DNA of 64,000 bases, from assembly GCF_003002815.1 (NCBI RefSeq), contig NZ_PVTF01000009.1, forward strand, positions 124,001 to 188,000. Direction: 5' to 3'. The position numbers and the translations under genes are program-made. Position 1 is the stretch's first letter; each line of letters opens with the position of its first letter. Source of the stretch: Umezawaea tangerina. GTDB taxonomy: Bacteria > Actinomycetota > Actinomycetes > Mycobacteriales > Pseudonocardiaceae. Below, in pieces: positions 58,934 through 64,000 of this stretch. The notes under the pieces are model-generated. The model had not been told where the DNA came from, ran no database searches, and saw only the letters and a list, made by a program, of their open reading frames with translations.

Positions 58934-59383
58934 ATGAACAGCGACATCGAGCAGATCCGCGCACTGGTGACCGGGGTCGAGGCCGCGATGGAGGCCAAGG
59001 ACGCCGAGCTGCTGCTGTCCCGCTACACGGCCGACGCGGTGACGTTCGACCTGGCACCGCCCCTGCGGCACGTCGGTCCGGAGGTGCACGACGTCGAGGC
59101 CAAGGAGAAGTGGTTCTCGACGTTCGACGGACCGGTGTACTACAAGGTGACCGACCTCGAGATCACCGCCGGCGAGGACGTGGCGTTCTGCCACGGCCTC
59201 AACAGGATGGCCTCGACACCCGACGGGGCACCCGAGGGCTTCACCCTCTGGTTCCGGATGACCACCGGGCTGCGCAAGGAGAACGGCACCTGGATGATCT
59301 CCCACGAGCACACGTCCACGCCCTTCTACATGGACGGGTCGTTCCGGGCGGCCACCGACCTCACGCCGCCAGCGTCCACCTGA
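58934..59383 (+). CDS. SnoaL-like/ketosteroid-isomerase-type protein
   Basis: 149 residues from ATG 58934 with GGAGGA upstream. The pattern ALVTGVEAAMEAKDAELLLSRYTADAVTFDLAPPLRHVG and FTLWFRMTTGLRKENGTWMISHEHTSTPFYMDG is that of the SgcJ/EcaC-type NTF2 fold. It is divergent from the YCII/sigma pair, a setting in which such genes are often sigma targets. Its 3' end overlaps the convergent oxygenase by 23 bases. The reaction is unknown. Confidence 0.88.
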   Translation: MNSDIEQIRALVTGVEAAMEAKDAELLLSRYTADAVTFDLAPPLRHVGPEVHDVEAKEKWFSTFDGPVYYKVTDLEITAGEDVAFCHGLNRMASTPDGAPEGFTLWFRMTTGLRKENGTWMISHEHTSTPFYMDGSFRAATDLTPPAST

Positions 59384-60221
59384 TCGCCCCGACGAGACCG
59401 CGACCCGCGACGCGCACCGCGGTGGCCTCGGTGACCGGGAGGTAGGGCAGCCACAGCGGTCGCCTCGCCCACGCCGGGAGCATGGCCACCGCGGTCGCGG
59501 CCAGCACCGCGTACGGAGCCCGCACCGCCAGCGGCAACGGGGGTTTCAGCAGCAGGAACCGCGCCGCGTCCCGCGCCTCGGCCGTGCCGCGCAGCTCAGG
59601 TCGGTAATCGGCCAGCACGGCCGCCACCTCGGCGACGGTGCGCGGCGGGTCGACCACCCCCAACGCCTCCGCGATCCGGGCGGCGTCCGACACGTACCCG
59701 TCGCACTCCTGCGGGGACAGGGCCCGCGAGCCGTAGACCTGGTGGCAGCGCAGGAAGCTGTCGACCTCGGCCACGTGCACCCAGCCGAGCAGGCGCGGGT
59801 CGTCCGCGCGGTAGGCCCTGCCGTCCGGCGCGGTGCCGTGGACCCGGCGGTGGATGCCGCGGACCTTGTCGACCGACCGCTGCGCGTCCTCGGCCGTGCC
59901 GAACGTCGTCATCGCCAGGAACGTGCTGGTGCGCTGGAGCCTGCCCCACGGGTCGCCCCGGTAGTCGGAGTGCCCGGCCACGCCCGCCATCGCCAGCGGG
60001 TGCAGCGACTGGAGCAGGAGGGCCCGCAGCCCTCCGACGAACATCGCCGCGTCCCCGTGCACCCGGCGGATCGGCCGGTCCTCGTCGAACCAGCGCGGAC
60101 CGGGGGTGTCGTGCACCCTGGCCCGCGTCTCCGGCCCGTCCGGGCCCGCGACCCTCGCGAACAGGGTGGACGCGATCCTGGTCCGCAACGAGCTCATGTC
60201 CGGGAGCGCCATGTGCTCCAT
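59361..60221 (-). CDS. MpaB-family (DUF2236) oxygenase-like protein
   Basis: 286 residues from ATG 60221 (ATG 60212 possible). DUF2236 features: GDAAMFVGGLRALLLQSLHPLAMAGVAGHSDYRGDPWGRLQRT (in parts), then HRRVHG and LGWVHVAEVDSFL, which hold the heme-type His residues. Known members are latex-clearing-protein or rubber-oxygenase relatives that cleave or oxidise hydrophobic chains. The C-terminus has a hydrophobic stretch (AVRAPYAVLAATAVAMLPAW). Substrate unknown. Confidence 0.85.
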   Translation of the reverse strand: MEHMALPDMSSLRTRIASTLFARVAGPDGPETRARVHDTPGPRWFDEDRPIRRVHGDAAMFVGGLRALLLQSLHPLAMAGVAGHSDYRGDPWGRLQRTSTFLAMTTFGTAEDAQRSVDKVRGIHRRVHGTAPDGRAYRADDPRLLGWVHVAEVDSFLRCHQVYGSRALSPQECDGYVSDAARIAEALGVVDPPRTVAEVAAVLADYRPELRGTAEARDAARFLLLKPPLPLAVRAPYAVLAATAVAMLPAWARRPLWLPYLPVTEATAVRVAGRGLVGAIRWTLAA

Positions 60222-60292
60222 GGTGCGCCTGCTGTGGACCCTGCACCTGACAGTCGAGGTTCATGGGTCCAATCCTCGCGACGGGCACCGAC

Positions 60293-60315
60293 AAAAAACG
60301 GCGCCGGAAGCCCCG
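60293..60315 (-). terminator. Hairpin with T-run after the MarR gene
   Basis: Read on minus, CGGGGCTTCCGGCGCCG (one mismatch in a six-base stem) is followed by TTTTTT. It begins 33 bases after the MarR stop. It is one of few T-runs in the window. Confidence 0.45.
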
Positions 60316-60347
60316 TCTCGACTCGGTTCACCCCATCAGGTGACCGA

Positions 60348-60803
60348 TCACGATCGTCCCTGGTGCTCCAGGACCAAGCCGAGCAGGCGCACCAGCTCGG
60401 TGCGCTCGTCCGTCGTGAGCGGGGCGAGCAGCTCGTCCTGCACGTCCGCCAGCAGCGCGTCCAGCTCGCGGAGCTTGCCGACACCCACCGCCGTGATGGT
60501 GATGGTGTTGCGCCTCCGGTCGGCCGGGTCCGGCGACCGGTCAACCAGGCCCTTCCCGACGAGATCGTTGACCACCGCGACGACGTCGCTGCTGTGCACA
60601 CCGCAGTTGCGGGCGACCTCCGCCTGGCTGGACGGGCCGGACTCGTCCAGCGCGGCGAGCACCCGGTAGTGGTGGCGACGGGTGTCCGCGGTCGCCAGCC
60701 GCTCCCCCACCACGCGGTCGGCACCCACCGCGACCTGGGTCATCAGCCAGCTCGCCATGGTGCGCAGCCGGGTGGGCGGGGAGTCGTCGGCCATCAGGTC
60801 CAT
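60348..60803 (-). CDS. MarR-family transcriptional regulator
   Basis: 151 residues from ATG 60803. A TAGGCT -10-like box lies at 60810-60815, six bases before the ATG, so the mRNA is probably leaderless. The winged HTH is SSQAEVARNCGVHSSDVVAVVNDLVGKGLVDRSPDPADRRRNTITIT (in parts), with the family DRR wing. A Cys in RNCGVH could be redox active. It is divergent from the epoxide hydrolase gene and probably represses it through the CCAACG repeats between them. Confidence 0.9.
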   Translation of the reverse strand: MDLMADDSPPTRLRTMASWLMTQVAVGADRVVGERLATADTRRHHYRVLAALDESGPSSQAEVARNCGVHSSDVVAVVNDLVGKGLVDRSPDPADRRRNTITITAVGVGKLRELDALLADVQDELLAPLTTDERTELVRLLGLVLEHQGRS

Positions 60804-60822
60804 CCGCGCAGCCTAGCCGAAT

Positions 60823-60883
60823 CGTTTGCGCCACCAACGGTTACCGGTTACCGTTTGCGTGACCAACGTTAGTTGCACCAACG
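60823..60883. promoter_or_regulatory. Direct repeats CGTTTGCG-nn-ACCAACG between MarR and epoxide hydrolase genes
   Basis: Two 17-base copies (60823-60839 and 60852-60868) differ at two central bases, and a shortened third copy TTGCACCAACG lies at 60873-60883. GGTTACCGGTTACC lies between the first two. They cover the whole divergent promoter gap. MarR binding is the obvious reading but is inferred. Confidence 0.55.
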
Positions 60884-60895
60884 ATTGGACCCGCG

Positions 60896-62026
60896 ATGAT
60901 CACGCCGTACCGGATCGACGTCCCTCAAGCCGACCTCGACGACCTCCACGAACGCCTGAGCCGCACCCGCTGGCCCGACGAGGTCCCCGGCACCGACCAC
61001 GGCGTGCCGCTGGCGCGGGTCCAAGGACTGGTCGACCACTGGCGGACCGGTTACGACTGGCGGGCTCACGAGGCGGAGCTCAACGCGTTCCCGCAGTTCA
61101 CCACCACCGTCGACGGTGCGGACGTGCACTTCCTGCACGTCCGCTCCCCCGAGCCCGACGCGTTGCCGCTGCTTCTGCTGCACGGCTGGCCGGGGTCCGT
61201 CGTGGAGTTCCTCGACGTGATCGGTCCGCTCGCCGACCCGCGCGCCCACGGCGGCGATCCCGGTGACGCGTTCCACCTGGTCATCCCGTCGATGCCCGGC
61301 TACGGCCTGTCCGGTCCCACCCGCGAGGCGGGCTGGGGCGCGGACCGGATGGCGCGCGCCTACGTCGACCTGATGAACCGGCTCGGCTACCCGCGCTACG
61401 GCGCGCAGGGTGGCGACTGGGGTTCGACGATCGCCCGGACGATCGGCGCGCTGGCACCGGACCGCGTGGTCGGCGTGCACCTGAACTACCTGCCGACGGC
61501 ACCGGCGGACCTCGACGATCCGTCCGAGGCGGAGCTGGCCCGCCTCGCCAGGACGCGGGCGTACCTCGCCGCGCCCGCCGGGTACCTGGTCGTGCAGACG
61601 ACCCGACCGCAGACCCTCGCCTACGGGCTCACCGACTCGCCGGTCGGGCAGCTCGCGTGGATCGCCGACCGGGTGGCGGCGTGGGCCGACCCGGCCGGGC
61701 TGGTCCCCGACGACCGGCTGCTCACCGACGTGATGCTCTACTGGCTCACCGGTACCGCGAACTCGTCGGCGCGGCTGCACTTCGAGTCGGGCCGGTCGCG
61801 CGGGGTCCCCCTGCCCTGTCCCGTCCCGGTGGGTGTCGCCGTGTTCGCCCACGACATCGTGCTGCCGGTCCGGCGGCTGGCCGAGCGGGCGTACCCGGTC
61901 GCGCACTGGTCGGAGTTCGACCGCGGCGGCCACTTCGCCGCGCTGGAGGTGCCGGACCTGCTGGTCGGCGACGTGCGGTCGTTCTTCCGGGGACTAGCCG
62001 AGCGCGCCGGCGTAGGCGGCCAGTGA
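60896..62026 (+). CDS. Epoxide hydrolase (EHN family)
   Basis: 376 residues from ATG 60896. The N-terminal EHN lid segment is [22 protein letters not shown]. The oxyanion motif is [10 protein letters not shown], the nucleophile Asp174 is in [10 protein letters not shown], and the catalytic His lies in [12 protein letters not shown] near 355. Tyr residues in PGYGLSGP and ARAYVDLM can polarise the epoxide. It opens epoxides to diols in the cytoplasm. It is divergent from the MarR gene. Confidence 0.93.
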   Translation: MITPYRIDVPQADLDDLHERLSRTRWPDEVPGTDHGVPLARVQGLVDHWRTGYDWRAHEAELNAFPQFTTTVDGADVHFLHVRSPEPDALPLLLLHGWPGSVVEFLDVIGPLADPRAHGGDPGDAFHLVIPSMPGYGLSGPTREAGWGADRMARAYVDLMNRLGYPRYGAQGGDWGSTIARTIGALAPDRVVGVHLNYLPTAPADLDDPSEAELARLARTRAYLAAPAGYLVVQTTRPQTLAYGLTDSPVGQLAWIADRVAAWADPAGLVPDDRLLTDVMLYWLTGTANSSARLHFESGRSRGVPLPCPVPVGVAVFAHDIVLPVRRLAERAYPVAHWSEFDRGGHFAALEVPDLLVGDVRSFFRGLAERAGVGGQ

Positions 62027-62257
62027 GCGGTTGTAGCGGGTGAGGTGCGGCGCCAACGCCGTGAGCGCCATCGCGACACCTTCCCGTTCCCGGCCGACGC
62101 CGGTCAGCGCCAGCGCCAGGAAGGCGCGGACGGCGTCGTCGAGGTCGTCGGGCCGCTGCTCCAGCTTCGCCGTCTCGGCGAGGAAGTCGTCCTCCGCGCG
62201 CTCGTCGAGCGAGTCCCACAGCAGCGCGAGCCGCCGCCCCCAGTCGGCCTCGTCCAT
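61994..62257 (-). CDS. Small helical protein of unknown function
   Basis: 87 residues, mostly helix and acidic: [20 protein letters not shown], then [27 protein letters not shown]. No Cys, signal or membrane segment. A TAGGAT box at 62265-62270 (read on minus) lies seven bases before the ATG, which suggests a leaderless transcript. The 3' end overlaps the convergent epoxide hydrolase by 33 bases. The family was not recognised. Confidence 0.65.
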   Translation of the reverse strand: MDEADWGRRLALLWDSLDERAEDDFLAETAKLEQRPDDLDDAVRAFLALALTGVGREREGVAMALTALAPHLTRYNRSLAAYAGALG

Positions 62258-62264
62258 GGTCGTG

Positions 62265-62274
62265 ATCCTAAGCT
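62265..62274. promoter_or_regulatory. Overlapping divergent -10 boxes
   Basis: TAGGAT on minus (62265-62270) and TAAGCT on plus (62269-62274) share two bases. Each lies six or seven bases before a start codon, of the 87-residue protein and the SRPBCC protein. This suggests two leaderless mRNAs from one compact promoter. Confidence 0.5.
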
Positions 62275-62280
62275 GGTCCC

Positions 62281-62688
62281 ATAGCCACCATCAGCCACAC
62301 CTTCGGCGTCCACGCCCACCCCGACCACGTCTGGGAGGGCCTGCGCGACGTCGGCGCCGTGCACGAGCGGCTCATCCCCAGCTACGTCGCGGACACCCGG
62401 ATCGACGGCGTCCACCGGTACCTCACGATGGCCGACGGCTGGGTCGTCCACGAGGTGATCGTGGGCATCGACGACGAGACCAAACGGCTCGCCTACGCCG
62501 TGGTCGAGGGGTCCCGTCCGGAGCTGGCCCACCACCACGCGTCGTTCCAGGTGTTCGCCGACGGCCCGGACCGCAGCCGGGTCGTGTGGACCACGGACCT
62601 GCTGCCGGACGAGCACGCGCCGCAGGTCCGGCTGCGCGTCGAACGCGGCTCCGAGGTCATGGCCCGGGCGCTAGCACGAATTCCCTGA
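62281..62688 (+). CDS. SRPBCC-family protein with a likely ATA start codon
   Basis: The frame fits an SRPBCC (polyketide-cyclase/START-like) protein of 135 residues if read from ATA 62281: IATISHTFGVHAHPDHVWEGL is the expected first strand and helix. The first ordinary start is GTG 62359, which would remove that helix and leave 109 residues. A TAAGCT -10 box lies six bases before the ATA, as for a leaderless mRNA. Either a rare ATA start is used or an ATG has mutated. The rest (FQVFADGPDRSRVVWTTDLLPD) looks intact. Ligand unknown. Confidence 0.65.
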   Translation: MATISHTFGVHAHPDHVWEGLRDVGAVHERLIPSYVADTRIDGVHRYLTMADGWVVHEVIVGIDDETKRLAYAVVEGSRPELAHHHASFQVFADGPDRSRVVWTTDLLPDEHAPQVRLRVERGSEVMARALARIP

Positions 62689-62798
62689 CCGGACCAGGTC
62701 CCGCCGCCCGCCGTCCCGCATCGCGGACGTGGCAGCGCTCCGGCCTCCCACCGGGTAACCCTGATGAGGACAGGGAGTTCGGGTGAGAAGAGGACGGC

Positions 62799-63962
62799 AT
62801 GCCAGGCACGTCACCACTGCACCTCGCGGTCGCCCTCGACGGCGCGGGCTGGCACCCCGCGGCGTGGCGCGAGGCCGACGCACGGCCGCGTGAGCTGTTC
62901 TCCGGGCGGTACTGGACCGACCTGGTGCTGGAGGCGGAACGCGGGCTGCTGGACTTCGTGACCATCGAGGACTCGCTGGGACCGCAGTCGACCGCGCTGG
63001 ACGGGTTCGACGACCGCGTCGACCAGGTCCGCGGGCGGCTCGACGCGGTGCTCGTCGCCGCACGGGTCGCGCCGAGCACGTCGCGCATCGGGCTGGTGCC
63101 GTCGGCGATCGTGACGCACACCGAGCCGTTCCACCTGTCCAAGGCGGTCGCCACGGTGGACCACGCGAGCAGGGGGCGCGCGGGGTTCAGGCCGGTCATC
63201 TCCGCGCGGGCCAGCGACGCCAAGCACTTCGGCCGCCGGGACGTCCCGGTGCTGGAGCGCCTCGACGACCTGGAGGACCGGCTGCTGCTCGACCTGTTCG
63301 AGGAGGCGGCCGACTACGTCGAGGCCGTCCGGCGGCTGTGGGACAGCTGGGAGGACGACGCGGAGATCAGGGACGCGGCCACCGGGCGGTTCGTGGACCG
63401 GGAGAAGCTGCACCGGATCGACTTCGAGGGCCGCTGGTTCTCCGTGCGCGGACCGTCGATCACGCCGCGGCCGCCGCAGGGGCAGCCGGTCGTGAGCGTG
63501 CTGGCCCACGTCGCCCCCGCCTACGAGCTGGCGGTCCGGGCCGCGGACGTCGTGCACGTCACCCCGTTCGACAGCTCCGACGTGCACCGCATCCTCCGCG
63601 AGGTGCGCGGGGTGCCGCACGTGTTCGGCGAGCTCGTGGTGTTCCTGGACGACCGGCCGGGCGCCGCGGCGTCCCGCAAGGCGCGGCTCGACGAGCTGGC
63701 GGGCGCCGAGTACCGGTCCGACGCCCTCGTCTTCACCGGCACCGCGGGCGAGCTGGCCGACCTGCTGCTGGGCTGGCGGGAGGCCGGCCTGAGCGGGTTC
63801 CGGCTGCGACCGGGCGCCGTGCCGCACGACCTGGAGGCGATCACCCGCGCCCTGGTGCCCGAACTGCAGCGGCGCGGCGCGTTCCGCACCGAGTACGAGG
63901 CCGACACCCTGCGCGGGCTGCTCGGCCTGCCCCGCCCCGTCAACCGCTACGCCCCCGCGTGA
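62799..63962 (+). CDS. LLM-class FMN-dependent monooxygenase
   Basis: 387 residues from ATG 62799 with AGAGGAC upstream. Luciferase-like barrel features include the start LHLAVALDGAGWHPAAWRE, DFVTIEDSLGPQ, and FHLSKAVATVDHASRGRAGF that binds FMN and substrate. The NtaA/SnaA/DszA subgroup is suggested by the insert after residue 170 (EDDAEIRDAATGRFVDREKL). These enzymes use FMNH2 from a separate reductase to oxidise small organic sulfur, nitrogen or carbon compounds. The next gene is of the same class. Confidence 0.9.
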   Translation: MPGTSPLHLAVALDGAGWHPAAWREADARPRELFSGRYWTDLVLEAERGLLDFVTIEDSLGPQSTALDGFDDRVDQVRGRLDAVLVAARVAPSTSRIGLVPSAIVTHTEPFHLSKAVATVDHASRGRAGFRPVISARASDAKHFGRRDVPVLERLDDLEDRLLLDLFEEAADYVEAVRRLWDSWEDDAEIRDAATGRFVDREKLHRIDFEGRWFSVRGPSITPRPPQGQPVVSVLAHVAPAYELAVRAADVVHVTPFDSSDVHRILREVRGVPHVFGELVVFLDDRPGAAASRKARLDELAGAEYRSDALVFTGTAGELADLLLGWREAGLSGFRLRPGAVPHDLEAITRALVPELQRRGAFRTEYEADTLRGLLGLPRPVNRYAPA

Positions 63963-63969
63963 GGACGAG

Positions 63970-64000
63970 ATGACCAAGCCGCGCAAGCAGGTCCACCTGG
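63970..64000 (+). CDS. Start of a second LLM-class (NtaA-like) monooxygenase, cut by window end
   Basis: Only MTKPRKQVHL is seen, from ATG 63970 with GAGGACGAG upstream, seven bases after the previous stop. This start is typical of NtaA/DmoA-type FMN monooxygenases. It is probably co-transcribed with the gene at 62799, which suggests that the pair act on related substrates. Confidence 0.55.
   Translation, partial: MTKPRKQVHL

Noticed and set aside
62689-62798. Possible riboswitch before the monooxygenase gene
   Set aside because: The 110-base leader has no recognisable conserved core of a known class and no clear terminator or anti-terminator pair.
1-64000. CRISPR arrays, prophage modules, rRNA or tRNA genes
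   Set aside because: No regularly spaced repeats, no phage structural genes and no complete RNA gene were seen on either strand.

Overview
The window is high-GC (about 70 percent or more), densely coded DNA with many GTG starts, 4-base start/stop overlaps and mycothiol-type and Asp23-type families, which points to a filamentous actinomycete, most likely of the Pseudonocardiales (Saccharothrix/Lentzea-like; the genus is inference). No rRNA, tRNA, CRISPR array or replication origin was seen. Layout: 1-3189 (minus) is a CoA-dependent catabolic operon (amidohydrolase, thioesterase, acyl-CoA ligase, enoyl-CoA hydratase) divergent from a TetR repressor, with a perfect 22-bp palindrome between them. 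4002-6618 holds a hydrolase/CGNR-regulator divergent pair, an NTF2-like gene and a decayed IS481 transposase. 6619-10950 is a stress-envelope module: CsbD, then a tightly overlapped nine-gene operon made of an ECF-type sigma factor, a protein joining an anti-sigma zinc motif to an Asp23 domain, further Asp23-family proteins and small membrane anchors. 11069-12490 is an insertion-sequence graveyard: an IS5-type element beside a decayed IS30 transposase. 13979-37443 (minus) is a carbohydrate and amino-acid scavenging region. It has (a) secreted GH30+CBM13, GH35 and GH3 enzymes, a cytoplasmic YicI-like GH31 alpha-xylosidase and an ABC importer; (b) a complete-looking hydroxyproline-to-ketoglutarate-semialdehyde operon (epimerase, three-part D-hydroxyproline dehydrogenase, deaminase, XRE-cupin regulator); and (c) a GH51 arabinofuranosidase with its own ABC importer, controlled by a divergent LacI protein with three palindromic operators. 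Together these fit the breakdown of plant cell-wall material, possibly including hydroxyproline-rich arabinosylated glycoproteins; that integrated role is an inference. 38948-43471 (plus) carries an SDR and a four-gene amino-acid cluster (threonine-synthase-like enzyme, YheO-type regulator, D-threonine-aldolase/D-serine-dehydratase-like enzyme, ornithine-cyclodeaminase-like enzyme) behind a promoter buried in an inverted repeat. 43458-64000 is mixed: MerR and MarR regulators, an NDH-2 enzyme, esterases and epoxide hydrolase, a Cys-rich pentapeptide protein, a STAS protein, a small CBM48-like protein, a secreted S8 protease with a strong terminator, an iron/2-oxoglutarate-type oxygenase, a CPA1 antiporter, a MatC-like transporter with a long low-complexity loop, an ECF sigma/YCII pair, an MpaB-like oxygenase, and two flavin-dependent monooxygenase genes, the last cut by the window end. 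Two copies of a small hairpin element with CTAGGGCGTG arms sit between convergent genes and supply their stop codons.
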